DNA of 64,000 bases from Bradyrhizobium septentrionale. GTDB taxonomy: Bacteria > Pseudomonadota > Alphaproteobacteria > Rhizobiales > Xanthobacteraceae. Within the stretch, counting starts at the first letter, position 1, and each line of letters begins with the position of its first letter. Below the pieces are notes generated by a model. It had not been told where the DNA came from. It was given only the letters and a program-made list of their open reading frames with translations, and ran no database searches. Positions 19,841 to 29,836 of the stretch are shown piece after piece. The DNA is taken from the NCBI RefSeq assembly GCF_011516645.4, contig NZ_CP088285.1, positions 2,994,501-3,058,500 of the forward strand, in the 5' to 3' direction. The position numbers and the translations under genes were made by a program.

Positions 19841-20581
19841 ATGCGTTTTGCTGCGATCGCCGACATCCACGGCAACCACCTCGCGCTGGAAGCCGTGCTG
19901 TCGGACATTCGCGCCCAGGGAATCTCCGACATCGTCGATCTCGGCGACATGGTCAGCGGGCCGCTCGACGCCCGGCCGACAATCGATGTGCTGATGGCGC
20001 TCGATGCCGTCCATCTGCTCGGCAATCACGACCGCTATCTGATCGACCGTCCGCATGAGAAAATGGGCTCATGGGAGCGGCTGACCTATACCCAGCTCGA
20101 GCCTCCGCACCTCGACTGGCTGCGCACGCTGCCGGCGAATGCGGTCTATCGCGACGAGGTTTTCCTCTGTCACGCAACGCCTCAAGATGACGAGACCTAC
20201 TGGCTCGACACGGTGCTGCCGGGCGGCGAAGTTTTGATGTCCGCGCTTGAGACGATCGAGGCGAGGGCCGCCGGCGTGAGGCAATCGCTGATCCTCTGCG
20301 CGCACACCCATATCGCCCGCGCGGTGCGGTTGCGCGACGGCCGGCTGATCATCAATCCCGGCAGCGTCGGTTCGCCCGGCTATCGCGCCGGCAAGCCGCA
20401 TCCGCATGTGGTCGAGGCCGGCTCGCCCGATGCGCGGTACGCGATCCTTGAACGGGTTGATGGCGGCTGGGACGTGACGTTCCGCCATGTGCCCTACGAT
20501 CACGCGGCGATGGCAGCGCTGGCGCGGCAGCACGGCCAGGCCGAGCTCGCCTCGGCGCTGGCGACGGGGTGGATCAGATGA
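19841..20581 (+). CDS. Metallophosphoesterase (YfcE/MJ0936-like)
   Basis: This 246-residue protein has all calcineurin-like phosphoesterase motifs in order: ADIHGN (7-12), LGDMVSGP (33-40), LGNHD (62-66), the His in LCHATP, CAHTHI and NPGSVG. The YfcE type usually hydrolyses phosphodiesters with Mn or other divalent metals. The C-terminal 50 residues are less conserved. The substrate is unknown, and the gene stands alone between two repeat-bearing gaps. Confidence 0.85.
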   Translation: MRFAAIADIHGNHLALEAVLSDIRAQGISDIVDLGDMVSGPLDARPTIDVLMALDAVHLLGNHDRYLIDRPHEKMGSWERLTYTQLEPPHLDWLRTLPANAVYRDEVFLCHATPQDDETYWLDTVLPGGEVLMSALETIEARAAGVRQSLILCAHTHIARAVRLRDGRLIINPGSVGSPGYRAGKPHPHVVEAGSPDARYAILERVDGGWDVTFRHVPYDHAAMAALARQHGQAELASALATGWIR

Positions 20582-20599
20582 CCGCGGGCAACCTTCGTC

Positions 20600-20685
20600 A
20601 CACGCGGGCTTGACCCGCGTGTCCATCGATCTTCGCAAGAACGCCTTTTCGGAAGCAGATTGATGGCCGGGTCAAGCCCGGCCAT
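20600..20685. repeat. TCAAG-loop hairpin pair (family C)
   Basis: Two perfect 9-bp hairpins share a 5-base loop. The first is ACACGCGGG-CTTGA-CCCGCGTGT (20600-20622) and the second is ATGGCCGGG-TCAAG-CCCGGCCAT (20663-20685). The loops are reverse complements of each other, so the two units are inverted. Related single hairpins are at 40836-40854 and 50523-50545. Confidence 0.75.
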
Positions 20686-20702
20686 GACGAGCAGGATCAA
20701 TC

Positions 20703-20737
20703 TCAAAAAACAAAACGGCCGGCTTGGCGCCGGCCAT
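20703..20737 (-). terminator. Rho-independent terminator of trxA
   Basis: GGCCGGC/GCCGGCC (20717-20723 and 20729-20735) with a 5-base loop is followed, in trxA sense, by GTTTTGTTTTTTGAG. It lies about 30 bases after the trxA stop and is a clear intrinsic terminator. Confidence 0.88.
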
Positions 20738-20764
20738 TCCGCAAATCAGTCAATTCGAAACGGA

Positions 20765-21085
20765 TCAGACCGCGGCGGTGATCCACTGCTGCAGCTTGGC
20801 CTTCGGAGCCGCGCCGACCTGACGGGACGCCATCTCGCCGCCCTTGAAGATCATCAGGGTCGGGATCGACATCACGCCGTACTTCGACGCGGTCTTCGGG
20901 CTCTCGTCGACGTTGAGCTTCACGATCTTGACCTTGTCGCCCATCGCGCCGGAGATTTCATCGAGAGCGGGCGCAATCATGCGGCAAGGGCCGCACCACT
21001 CGGCCCAGAAGTCGACGACCACCGGCCCGGTCGCCTTGAGCACTTCGGCTTCGAAATCGGCGTCAGAAACCTTGCCAACGGCCAT
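20765..21085 (-). CDS. trxA: Thioredoxin
   Basis: This cytoplasmic dithiol reductant has 106 residues. The active site WCGPC places the redox cysteines at 31 and 34, and the cis-Pro loop is MSIPTLMIF. The ATG at 21085 with GAGGT upstream begins [11 protein letters not shown]; an earlier in-frame start would add 31 residues and is unlikely. It is downstream of addA on the same strand, separated by a 115-base gap that contains the 7-bp hairpin GGGCGCG/CGCGCCC (21113-21135). Confidence 0.96.
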   Translation of the reverse strand: MAVGKVSDADFEAEVLKATGPVVVDFWAEWCGPCRMIAPALDEISGAMGDKVKIVKLNVDESPKTASKYGVMSIPTLMIFKGGEMASRQVGAAPKAKLQQWITAAV

Positions 21086-21200
21086 GTGAGTACCTCGTTC
21101 GGTTGAGACAAAGGGCGCGGTTGAGAATCGCGCCCGGGAGCATGGGGCAAACCTATGAACGCCCCCTTGCCGGGTCAAGCTCGGTCACATTGACATGATC

Positions 21201-24200
21201 TTATGCCAGCCCGGCGTCCAGCGCGGGGGCCGAAATCTCCATGATTTCAGGTGTTTCGGTCCAAAGCAGCGCTGCCCTTATGGGCAGCTGGGGATAAAGC
21301 CTGGCGAGCACCGCGCGGTAGAGCGCGAGCTGCCGGACATAGCCCCGCGGGGCCTCGGCGGCGGTCTTCGGCGGGGTGTGGTTGGTCTTGAAATCGACGA
21401 TCAGGACGTCATTTGGCGTCACCACCAGCCGGTCGATCTGGCCCGAGACCAGCGCTTTCGGCTGGCCCGGCCGCTCCAGCCGCCCGACGATCGAGACCTC
21501 CGCACGGCTGCCTGGCGCGAACACGGCGGCAAAGCGCGGATCGGCGATCAGGCCGAGCACCTGCTCGGCGAGCGCGGCCTGCTCCGCCTCGCTCCAGCCA
21601 TCGGCATTGCGCGCGAGATAGCCGAGCGCGGCCGTGCGCCGCCGCTCGCTGACGACATCGGGCAGCGACTGCAGCAGGCGATGCACCAGCGTGCCGCGCT
21701 GCAGGGCGCGGGCGCGCAGCAGCACCGATTCGCCGGTTCGAATCGGATGGCTGTCGTCATCAGCCGGATCGGACGGGCGCAGCACGCCCGCGGCGGAAGC
21801 TTCAGGTGCGGCCGCAGCCCGCAGCCACGACGGCAGCGCGACCGGCGCCGCGGCCGTTGCCGCAGCAGCACCGGTGAGATCGGCGACGTCGTCGGGCCGC
21901 GAATAGCGCATCACCTTGCCGGCCGGCGTCTCGATTTCCTCGAGCTTGAGCCCGGCGTTGGCGAGCCCCTTGGTGATCAGATCGTACCAGGAGGATTTCC
22001 GCACCGTGTTCATGTTGCCGGGCATGCAGCCGCCGACGATCAGCCGGTCGGCCGCACGCGTCATCGCGACATAGAGCAGGCGGCGATACTCGTCCTCGGT
22101 GTCGCCGAGCATCGCCTTGCGCGCATCGGCGACGTTGGGGGGATCCTCGGCCTTCTTGCCGGCCCACACCACGACGCCGGGCGCATGCGGTGCGGCGTTG
22201 CCCTGCGGCAGATGGATCAGCCGCAGCCGCTGCGTGTCCGACGGCGAGGTCGTGGTGTCGACCAGGAACACCACCGACGCTTCGAGGCCCTTGGCGCCGT
22301 GCACGGTCATGACGCGGACCTCGTCGCGCGAAATCTCCATGTCGCGCTTCACTTCGGTGTCGGCGGCGCGCAGCCAGGCGATGAAGCCCTGCAGCGAGGC
22401 CGGCGCCTTGCGCTCATAGCCCAGCGCAAGCTCGAGGAATTCATCGAGCGCGTCGTTGGCCTCGTGGCCGAGCCGGCGCAGGATGCGCGCCCGCCCGCCA
22501 TCGCCGCCGAGCAGCCCGGCGTAGAACGCGAACGGCGTCTCCTGGGTGAAGCGGCGTTCGCATTGTTCGAGGCGGCACAGCGCGGCCGAGAATCGTTCAT
22601 CGGCCGACGCCTGTGCCGCCAGTGCCTCGCGCAGCGAGCCGCGGCGCTGATACGCCAGCTTGAACAGGTCGTCGTCATCGAGGCCGAACAGCGGGCTCTT
22701 CAACGCCACTGCGAGCGCGAGATCGTCCTGCGGCAGCAGCAGCGCATCGGCGAGGTTCATCAGGTCGATGATCGCGATGTGCTCGGTCAGCTTCAGCCGG
22801 TCCGCGCCCGCGACCGGAATGTTGGCGTGCTTGAGCGCCTGGATCACCGCGTCGAAGGCGTTGCCGCGCCGCCGCACCAGGATCAGCATGTCGCCATAAC
22901 GCAGTGCCCGCCGCCCGCCTTCGCTGCCGGTCATGGTGCCGCTCGTGACCAGGCGCTTGATCTCGGCCTGGATGCGCCGCGCAAGCTTCACTTCGGGGCT
23001 CGTCACCGAGACGCCGTCGAACGGCGCGCGCCAGCCCTCGATGTCCTGGCGGTCGTCAGCCACCGCGAGATCCCAGAGCTCGATCAGGCTTGGACCGGCA
23101 TCGGCCATCGCATTGTGGATCGGATAGCCGTTCTCGACCGCGTGAATGCTGCGAAAGATCTCCTGCTCGCGAAACACATGGTCGACCGAATGCAGGATCA
23201 CCGGCCCGGAGCGGAACGAATAGGTGAACGACACCGGATCGAATTTCAGCCCGGCTTCCTCGAACCGCCGCTTCAGCTCGCGCCGGCGCAGATCGAACTC
23301 GCGGGGCGCAGCGCCCTGGAACGAGAAGATCGACTGCTTCTCGTCGCCGACCGCGAACACGGTGCGCACGAGGCCGTCGCGCGCGCCGGCGCCGGAGGTG
23401 AATTCCGAGATGATGTGGGCGACGATGTCCCATTGCCGGGGGCTCGTGTCCTGCGCCTCGTCGATCAGCACGTGATCGACGCCGCGGTCGAGCTTGTAAT
23501 GCACCCAGCCCGAGGAGACGCGGTCGAGCATCGCCAGCGTCTTGTCGATCAGATCGTCATAGTCGAGCAGGCCGCGTTCCAGCTTCTCGCGCCGGTAGTG
23601 CGCGGCGGCCGCGGTCGCGATGTGGATCAGCGCCTCGGTACGGTCGCGCGCAACCACGGCGCGGCGGTGCTCGATCAGGGGACCGAGGCGGTCGACCTCC
23701 GCCTCGAAGCGGTGGCCCGCGACAGCATTCTTCTTGATGAAGTTGTTGGTGATGACGGACGCGCGAGGCGCGCGGTCATCGGTCAGGAACACACCGAGAT
23801 ACTCGTCGACCTGGGCTGCACCGGTGAAATTCAGCGCGCTCCGCAGCCTCTCGGCCTGCTTCTGATCCGCCTTGCTGCTGGTGTCGAGGAGCGTCGCCAT
23901 TTCCCGCCAGCTCGACCGCGGCAGGTTGGGGCCGTCGACGATCGCGCGCTCGACATCCTCGATGCGATCGTCAGGGGAAACGCCGAGCGCCGCCGACATC
24001 TGCGCGGCGGCGGCCGCGGCGTTGCCGGCGGCATCGGTCCAGGCCATGAAGTGGTCGCGGCTGAGGCAGGCCTCGCGGACCACGTCCTTGAAGGTGACGT
24101 CGGCCGCACTGGCCATCGCCGTCATCAGCGCGCGACCGATCGGGCTGTCGGGATTGCGCGAGGCCTCGAGGAACACCGCCAGATTGGCGCGTTCCATCAT

Positions 24201-24677
24201 CTCGTTCTGGTCGCGGTCGTCGAGCACGGCAAAGCGCGCCGGCACGTTGGCCTCGAACGGAAATTGCTGCAGCAGGCGGGTGCACAGCGCGTGGATGGTC
24301 TGCACCTTCAACCCGCCCGGCGTCTCCAGCGCGCAGGCGAACAGCTTGCGCGCCTCGCGCCGCAGCGTGTCGGATGGATGCGCGATGCCGGCCTCGCGGA
24401 TCGCGGTGTCGAGCGCGGCGTCGTCGAGCGTGACCCAATGGCCCAGCGTCGTGAACACGCGCTCGGCCATGTTGGCCGCGGCAGCCTTGGTGAAGGTGAT
24501 GCAGAGGATCTTTTCCGGCGGCACGCCTGACAGCAGCAGGCGGATGACGCGCTGGACCAGCACATGCGTCTTGCCGGAGCCGGCATTGGCCGACACGAAG
24601 GTCGACGCCTTCGGATCGGACGCGCGCGCCTGCGCATCGCGCACCGCGGGCGGAATGGGACGGGGTGCCTTCACCAT
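21201..24677 (-). CDS. addA: Double-strand break repair helicase-nuclease AddA
   Basis: AddA is the UvrD-like helicase and nuclease subunit of the AddAB complex that resects double-strand breaks for RecA. In the 1158-residue protein the Walker A ANAGSGKT is at 30-37, followed by helicase motifs CITFTKAAA, DEAQDTSPRQW, VGDEKQSIFSFQG and TVHGAKGLEA. The C-terminal RecB-type nuclease has GQIDRL and DFKTN at 1095-1099. The start at 24677 overlaps the end of addB by seven bases; an in-frame ATG at 24710 is possible. Confidence 0.95.
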   Translation of the reverse strand: MVKAPRPIPPAVRDAQARASDPKASTFVSANAGSGKTHVLVQRVIRLLLSGVPPEKILCITFTKAAAANMAERVFTTLGHWVTLDDAALDTAIREAGIAHPSDTLRREARKLFACALETPGGLKVQTIHALCTRLLQQFPFEANVPARFAVLDDRDQNEMMERANLAVFLEASRNPDSPIGRALMTAMASAADVTFKDVVREACLSRDHFMAWTDAAGNAAAAAAQMSAALGVSPDDRIEDVERAIVDGPNLPRSSWREMATLLDTSSKADQKQAERLRSALNFTGAAQVDEYLGVFLTDDRAPRASVITNNFIKKNAVAGHRFEAEVDRLGPLIEHRRAVVARDRTEALIHIATAAAAHYRREKLERGLLDYDDLIDKTLAMLDRVSSGWVHYKLDRGVDHVLIDEAQDTSPRQWDIVAHIISEFTSGAGARDGLVRTVFAVGDEKQSIFSFQGAAPREFDLRRRELKRRFEEAGLKFDPVSFTYSFRSGPVILHSVDHVFREQEIFRSIHAVENGYPIHNAMADAGPSLIELWDLAVADDRQDIEGWRAPFDGVSVTSPEVKLARRIQAEIKRLVTSGTMTGSEGGRRALRYGDMLILVRRRGNAFDAVIQALKHANIPVAGADRLKLTEHIAIIDLMNLADALLLPQDDLALAVALKSPLFGLDDDDLFKLAYQRRGSLREALAAQASADERFSAALCRLEQCERRFTQETPFAFYAGLLGGDGGRARILRRLGHEANDALDEFLELALGYERKAPASLQGFIAWLRAADTEVKRDMEISRDEVRVMTVHGAKGLEASVVFLVDTTTSPSDTQRLRLIHLPQGNAAPHAPGVVVWAGKKAEDPPNVADARKAMLGDTEDEYRRLLYVAMTRAADRLIVGGCMPGNMNTVRKSSWYDLITKGLANAGLKLEEIETPAGKVMRYSRPDDVADLTGAAAATAAAPVALPSWLRAAAAPEASAAGVLRPSDPADDDSHPIRTGESVLLRARALQRGTLVHRLLQSLPDVVSERRRTAALGYLARNADGWSEAEQAALAEQVLGLIADPRFAAVFAPGSRAEVSIVGRLERPGQPKALVSGQIDRLVVTPNDVLIVDFKTNHTPPKTAAEAPRGYVRQLALYRAVLARLYPQLPIRAALLWTETPEIMEISAPALDAGLA

Positions 24678-27600
24678 TCCTCGATCCCCAGTCCGCCGGC
24701 CGCGGACCATTCCTTGATGCGCGCGAGGTCGTCATAGGCGCCGTAGCGGTTCGCCCACATCGAGAGATTCAGCGAGGTGTAGGCCTGCTGCTCGTCGTCG
24801 AACGCGCGGATCAGGGCTTCCAGCTTGCGTCGCGCGCTGTCGGCGGCTTCATCGGGCGGTTGGGGCGTGTCGCTGGGCTTGATCTTCAGCTCCAGCGAAC
24901 GCTGCTCGCCCGGCGGGTTGTTGCCGCTCAGCCTGACATAGACGAGGTCGCCGACCGAGGAATCGGCCGGAATCTCGGCAAAGCCGCCCTCGCGCAGAAT
25001 TGCGGCTTCCAGCGTAAGCTGCGGCGACAGGCCCATGCGGACCTGCTTGCCGGTCGGCGGCTGGCCGGTCTTGTAGTCGAGGATCGCAAAGCTGCCGTCG
25101 TCGCGCCGCTCGATGCGGTCGGCGCGCGCGGAGAGCACGAACGTCCTGGAATCGTCGAGGGGAATGCCGATCTCGCCGCGGATCTCGGCCTTGATAGCGT
25201 CGATACCACCGCGCCGGGCCTGCTCCCATTCGGCGAACCACGCCGCGATGCGCTGGAACCGCGGCCACCACAGCGCGCGCGCCTCGGGCCGCTCCATCAG
25301 CGGCGCAAAATACTTACCGCCGATCTCGCGCAGCGTGCGCATGGTGTCGGCGGGCAGCGCGTCGGCATGGACCTGCGTGAACTCGCCGAGCGCCTCGTGG
25401 ATCGCCGAGCCGCGATCGGCCGCCGACAGGGGCATGTCGACGGGGTCGAGCGGATCGAGCCGCAGGATATAGCGCGCATAGATCGTGTAGGGATCGCGCA
25501 GCCAGTCCTCGATCGCGGTAACAGACATTTTCAGCGGCCGCGCCTCGCGCGGTGGCCGCGGCTCCGGTTGCGGGATCGGCTCGACCTTGTCGGGGCGGTC
25601 CAGCTCGGCGGCATATTGCACGTAGGTTTCGCCGGCCGAAGTCGCCGCCTTCCAGCGCGCTTCGCCTGCAACAGCTTCCAGCCGATGCAGGAAGCGCGAA
25701 GCGACCGCCGGCGCACCGCCGACCTTGGCGGCATGGGTGAGGATCACCTCGTCATGGCCGAGCAACTGGGCAAAGTCGTGCGCGGAGAGGCCGATGCGCC
25801 GCTCGGGGAGATCGAGCCCGAGCTCATGCCGCATCGGCCGGCTCAGCCAGGGATCGATCCGCGGCGCCGGCGGCCAGACGCCCTCGACCAGGCCGCCGAG
25901 GATGACGCGATCCGACTCGGTGAGACGCGCCTCGAGCTGGCCGTAGATATTGAGCTGCGCCCGCGCAGATTCCGGCCGCCGCACCATGCGGTCGGCAAAC
26001 GCGGTCTGGAACACCTCGGGATAATCGGCGAGCGGCGTCATCAGCCCGCTCGGCTGCTGCTTGGCCAGCAGTTCGTCGAACGCGGACGCCAGCGCCGCGC
26101 CGGCACGCTCCTCGAATGCGACAGCAACACCGTTCTGATCGGCCGACAGCGCGATCAGCGCCTCGCGATGACGCGCTGCCAGCTCGGCGAAATCATAGGG
26201 CTTTGACGACGCCATGCCTTCGAGCGGCGCCAGCGCCGCCTGAAGTTTCTCGATCAAGGCCTGTGCCTGATCGAGGTCGCGGTCCCGCAACCGGGCGCGT
26301 TGCTCCTGTCGATGCAGCGAGGAAGTTTCGCCGCTGTTGAGTTTCACCAGCTCGGCGCGGAAGCGCGCGAAGTCGCGTGCAAGACCACCGGTTCCCGCTT
26401 GCGGCCGCGTGCCGCGCAACAGCGCGATCTCCAGCACCTCGATCGCACGTTTCAGCGCGCCATGCGCGCCGCCGAGCCGGAACAACGGATGCTTGAGCAG
26501 CGCGAGCAGCGTCGGCGGCTCCAGCCCCTTCGCCGCCGCCTCGGCGGTGAGGCGGGCGAACACGCCGGCCGGCGTTTCCATCAACGCATCGCCGCCGGAA
26601 TCGTCGAATTCGAGCTTCCAGCGCGTCAGCGAAGCCATTACGCGGCGTGCCAGCGCGCGGTCCGGCGTCACCAGCGCGGCCGATTTGCCGAGATGCCGCG
26701 CCTCGCGCATCGCGACCGCGATCGCCAGCGCCTCCATCTCCGGATTGGGCGCCTCGACCACGGTGAGATTGGTCATCCCGGCGGAAATCCGCGCCACGAC
26801 CTCGGGCCGCTCCAGCCGGTCGTGCCATTGCGCGGTCGCAGTCGACGGGCGCATCGTCTCCGACACCAGCACTTCGCGGCCGAGCGGTGCCGGCTCAGCA
26901 AGGCTCTCGACATCGCGGCGCTTGATGCCGAAGCGGTCGAGCAGCGCGTGCATCGCGAATTGCGGGTGGTTCGACGAGGGCGGCGTGGTGAACCGGCCTT
27001 CGTCGTTGCGTTCGCCGCCGATCGTGTCCCAGGACTCCTCGTCGAGGTCGGTGTCGAGCCCGGGCAGCACCACGGCGCCGTTCGGAAGCTTGGCCACCGC
27101 GTGCAGGAATTTCGCTGTCGCCGGCATCGAGCCGGTCGAACCGGCCGCGATCACCGGGCCGGCGTGATGCGCGGTGAGCCGAGCAGCCTCTGCCTCGATC
27201 AGCAGATCGCGGCGTGCCGCCGGCTCGATCCGGCCGATCTCCCTGAGGTAATTCGGCCAGGCGTCGCGCGCGATGCGCAGGAAGTCTAGCGAATGCTGCC
27301 AGTATTTGTCGAGCTGGTCCGGCACCAGCCGGTCGAGCGCGCGCCAGTCGACGCCGCGCGTCACCATGTCGTCCATCAGCCGCGCCAGGTCACCGGCGAG
27401 CTGCAGCGTCGAGGCCGGTCCGCCGACCACCAGCGGCGCCGAAACCGGCGTCTTGGCCCAGGCCGCGACCAGATGCGCGAGCGTCAACCGGCGCTCGAGC
27501 TCGCCGAGCCTTGGCGGGATCTCCAGCGGCGCGGCGCCTCCGACGTCGTCGCCTTGATCGGCGAAGGCGAGCTCGTCCTCATCGATCTCGCCGAGCGCGA

Positions 27601-27817
27601 CGATGCGCGGCAGCACCGCGGCGTCGGAATCGAGCACATCGAGGAAGATTTCGCGCGCCAGCCGTCCGGCGCGGCGGGTCGGCAGATAGAGCGTGGCGTT
27701 GGCGAGCTTTGCCGGATCGCTGCGCGCGTCAAATCCCGCGACCAACCGTCCCTCGACCAGCGCCGAGATGACGGTGCGCAGAAACGGCGCAGAAACGGGA
27801 ACGCTGAAAACGCGCAT
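24671..27817 (-). CDS. addB: Double-strand break repair protein AddB (alphaproteobacterial type)
   Basis: This partner of AddA has 1048 residues. Its C-terminal nuclease motif LDYKTGQ starts at Asp914, after AIHEALGEF and SARADRIER. The N-terminus MRVFSVPVSAPFLRTVISALVEG matches the alphaproteobacterial AddB family. Unlike Bacillus AddB it shows no Walker A at the N-terminus, and I see no cysteine anywhere, so the iron-sulfur cluster of Gram-positive AddB cannot form. The ATG at 27817 was chosen because the 19 preceding in-frame residues do not fit the family. It is immediately upstream of addA. Confidence 0.93.
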   Translation of the reverse strand: MRVFSVPVSAPFLRTVISALVEGRLVAGFDARSDPAKLANATLYLPTRRAGRLAREIFLDVLDSDAAVLPRIVALGEIDEDELAFADQGDDVGGAAPLEIPPRLGELERRLTLAHLVAAWAKTPVSAPLVVGGPASTLQLAGDLARLMDDMVTRGVDWRALDRLVPDQLDKYWQHSLDFLRIARDAWPNYLREIGRIEPAARRDLLIEAEAARLTAHHAGPVIAAGSTGSMPATAKFLHAVAKLPNGAVVLPGLDTDLDEESWDTIGGERNDEGRFTTPPSSNHPQFAMHALLDRFGIKRRDVESLAEPAPLGREVLVSETMRPSTATAQWHDRLERPEVVARISAGMTNLTVVEAPNPEMEALAIAVAMREARHLGKSAALVTPDRALARRVMASLTRWKLEFDDSGGDALMETPAGVFARLTAEAAAKGLEPPTLLALLKHPLFRLGGAHGALKRAIEVLEIALLRGTRPQAGTGGLARDFARFRAELVKLNSGETSSLHRQEQRARLRDRDLDQAQALIEKLQAALAPLEGMASSKPYDFAELAARHREALIALSADQNGVAVAFEERAGAALASAFDELLAKQQPSGLMTPLADYPEVFQTAFADRMVRRPESARAQLNIYGQLEARLTESDRVILGGLVEGVWPPAPRIDPWLSRPMRHELGLDLPERRIGLSAHDFAQLLGHDEVILTHAAKVGGAPAVASRFLHRLEAVAGEARWKAATSAGETYVQYAAELDRPDKVEPIPQPEPRPPREARPLKMSVTAIEDWLRDPYTIYARYILRLDPLDPVDMPLSAADRGSAIHEALGEFTQVHADALPADTMRTLREIGGKYFAPLMERPEARALWWPRFQRIAAWFAEWEQARRGGIDAIKAEIRGEIGIPLDDSRTFVLSARADRIERRDDGSFAILDYKTGQPPTGKQVRMGLSPQLTLEAAILREGGFAEIPADSSVGDLVYVRLSGNNPPGEQRSLELKIKPSDTPQPPDEAADSARRKLEALIRAFDDEQQAYTSLNLSMWANRYGAYDDLARIKEWSAAGGLGIEEW

Positions 27818-27897
27818 GGGCTGCCTGATTCGGATCAGGCGCCAATATAGGGAGGGGCGGCCGTCGTTAGCCACCCCTGTGGATCAACCGTCACCGC

Positions 27898-28818
27898 TCA
27901 ATAGCGCAGCCGGCTGCTGCTGCGGTCGACGGCATCCAGGAACCAGCGTAGCGCCGGATCCTGGGCGGCGCGGCTGGTATGGATGAGGTCGATTGCGAAG
28001 GCAGGGACGTCGATCGGCGGTGCGACAACAGCAACATCGGCGAGATCCGTGAAGCGCCGGGCGACGCGCTCGGACATCGTGGCGATGAGATCGGTGCCTG
28101 CCACGGCGAAGGGAACGGCCACCACATGCGCAAGCGTCACCGCCACCCGCCGCTTCAAGCCGCGGCGCGCCAGCAGCGCGTCGATCACGCTCGGCAGGCC
28201 ATCGCCGCCCACCGCGGAGAACAGCGCGTGCGGCAGGGTCGCATAATCGTCCAGGCTCAGGTGCTCCGATCGGCCCGCGCGGACCGCGTCGCGGATGCAG
28301 ACGAAGCGCTCCTCGAACAGCCGGTGCCGGATGCAGCGCGGCGAGTCCGGCAGGTGGCCGCCGATCAGCGCATCGAGTTCGCCGCGCTCCAGCTTCGCCA
28401 AGGCAGCCGTCGCGTCGGTCAGCGGGCGCACGGCGAGGTCGGTGTGAGGTGCTTCCAAGCGCAGCAAACGCGTCAGTTCCGGCACCACAACGAGATCGCC
28501 ATAGTCGGTTGCGGCGATGGTGATGCGCCGTCGCGCGGTGGACGGATCGAAGGCCTGATCGGGTGCCAGCGCGCTCCTGACCTGCCGCAGCGCCTCGCCG
28601 ATCGGCCCGGCCAGCGCCAGTGCCTTTTCTGTCGGCTGCATGCCCGCGCCGGCGCGCAGGAACAGTTCGTCCGCAAACAGCGTCCGCAGCCGCCGCAACG
28701 CGCTGCTCATTGACGGCTGGGCCAGCCCGATGCGCTCGGCCGCGCGGGTGACGTGGCGCTCCTCCATCAAGGCTTCGAAGGCGACCAGCAGGTTGAGATC
28801 GATAGCAGCTAAATTCAT
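27898..28818 (-). CDS. LysR-family transcriptional regulator
   Basis: This LysR regulator has 306 residues, with an N-terminal winged helix (LNLLVAFEALMEERHVTRAAERIGLAQPSMSSALRRLR region, about 6-45) and a C-terminal effector domain. The start at 28818 begins MNLAAIDLNLLV; no good ribosome site precedes it. It is transcribed divergently from a transporter gene across 91 A/T-rich bases, which suggests that it controls the transporter-DUF2891 pair. The effector is unknown. Confidence 0.88.
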   Translation of the reverse strand: MNLAAIDLNLLVAFEALMEERHVTRAAERIGLAQPSMSSALRRLRTLFADELFLRAGAGMQPTEKALALAGPIGEALRQVRSALAPDQAFDPSTARRRITIAATDYGDLVVVPELTRLLRLEAPHTDLAVRPLTDATAALAKLERGELDALIGGHLPDSPRCIRHRLFEERFVCIRDAVRAGRSEHLSLDDYATLPHALFSAVGGDGLPSVIDALLARRGLKRRVAVTLAHVVAVPFAVAGTDLIATMSERVARRFTDLADVAVVAPPIDVPAFAIDLIHTSRAAQDPALRWFLDAVDRSSSRLRY

Positions 28819-28909
28819 GAAAACAATAATGCTCATAGTAATAATCGATTTCAACAATGATTTGCCCAGGCCTATGGTCGCCGCGGACATGGCGATGAGG
28901 TGAAAGGAT

Positions 28910-29836
28910 TTGGAGCGATCATTGGCGAAACTCGTGCCGCGCGGGCCGACATTGCTGATCATCGGTGTCCTGGCCGGGCTGGTTTTCCCTGCCTTGGCGG
29001 CGGGCGTGCGCCCGCTGATGGCGATGGCGATCTTCGTCCTGGTGCTCGGCACCTTCCTCCAGGTCGATGGCGCGGCGTTCCGGCGCGCGCTGCGGCGCCC
29101 GCTGGTCTGGCTGCTGTTGCCGGCGCTCGCGATGCTGGCCTGTCCGCTTGCGGTCGGTTTCGCGGCGCGCGGCGCCGGACTTCGGCCGGAGCTGATCGTT
29201 GCGCTGGTGCTGTCGGTGTGCGCGCCACCGTCGAGCGGCACGGCGGCAGTCGCACGCATGCTCGGCCTCGACGCGACCGTTCCGCTTGCGGTGACGCTGC
29301 TGTCGATGGCGCTGGCACCGGTCACGGTGCCGTTGATTGCGGCGGGATTTGCGGATCTCGCGCTCGATCCGCTGGCGCTAGCCACACGATTGGCGCTGCT
29401 GGTCGGTGGCGCCGGCGCGCTGGCGCTGCTGCTTCGCCATCGGGCCGGCGCGCAATTGGAGCAGCATGTGGGCGTCATCGACGCGCTCGTGCTCGCCTCG
29501 CTGTTGCTATTTGCGGTTGCCACCATGGCCGGGATGCGTGCGCAGATCGAGGCGCAGCCGCTCGCCGCGGCTACCTGTGTCGGCCTTGCCTTCGGCTGCA
29601 ATCTCGCCCTGCAAGCGCTTGGCGCGCTGCTCACGCCGGGCAATCTGGCCGCGCGGCTGACCAGCGGTCTCGTTCTCGGCAACCGCAATGTCGGACTGGT
29701 CTGGTCGGCGATGGGCGCGGCGGTGTCGCCGATGACGGCACTGTTTTTCGCGGCCACACAGTTTCCGATCTATATGACGCCGCGCCTGATCGAGATGCTT
29801 GTCCGGCGCGAGCGAAAGGAGAATGCCTCACCATGA
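28910..29836 (+). CDS. Bile acid:sodium symporter-like membrane transporter
   Basis: This 308-residue inner-membrane protein is almost all hydrophobic, with about ten predicted helices. It has the family-like motifs SVCAPPSSGTAAVARMLGLDATVPLAVTLLS near the middle and TSGLVLGNRNVGLVWSAMG near the C-terminus. Both fit the BASS (SBF-like) transporter family, which uses crossed discontinuous helices. The start codon is TTG: either 28910 or 28922, the latter having GGAG six bases upstream. It overlaps the DUF2891 gene by four bases. The substrate is unknown. Confidence 0.7.
   Translation: MERSLAKLVPRGPTLLIIGVLAGLVFPALAAGVRPLMAMAIFVLVLGTFLQVDGAAFRRALRRPLVWLLLPALAMLACPLAVGFAARGAGLRPELIVALVLSVCAPPSSGTAAVARMLGLDATVPLAVTLLSMALAPVTVPLIAAGFADLALDPLALATRLALLVGGAGALALLLRHRAGAQLEQHVGVIDALVLASLLLFAVATMAGMRAQIEAQPLAAATCVGLAFGCNLALQALGALLTPGNLAARLTSGLVLGNRNVGLVWSAMGAAVSPMTALFFAATQFPIYMTPRLIEMLVRRERKENASP

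Noticed and set aside
21086..21200. Small gene between addA and trxA
   Set aside because: The only frame is an N-terminal extension of trxA without a ribosome site; the gap holds just a hairpin.
21195..24530. Open frame of more than 1100 codons opposite addA
   Set aside because: A GC-driven shadow: AddA on the other strand has all helicase and nuclease motifs, while this frame is His/Arg/Asp-rich with no fold signature.
28819..29757. Long N-terminal extension of the first LysR regulator
   Set aside because: The LysR fold starts at 28818; the upstream in-frame stretch is Ser/Ala-rich reading of the divergent transporter gene.
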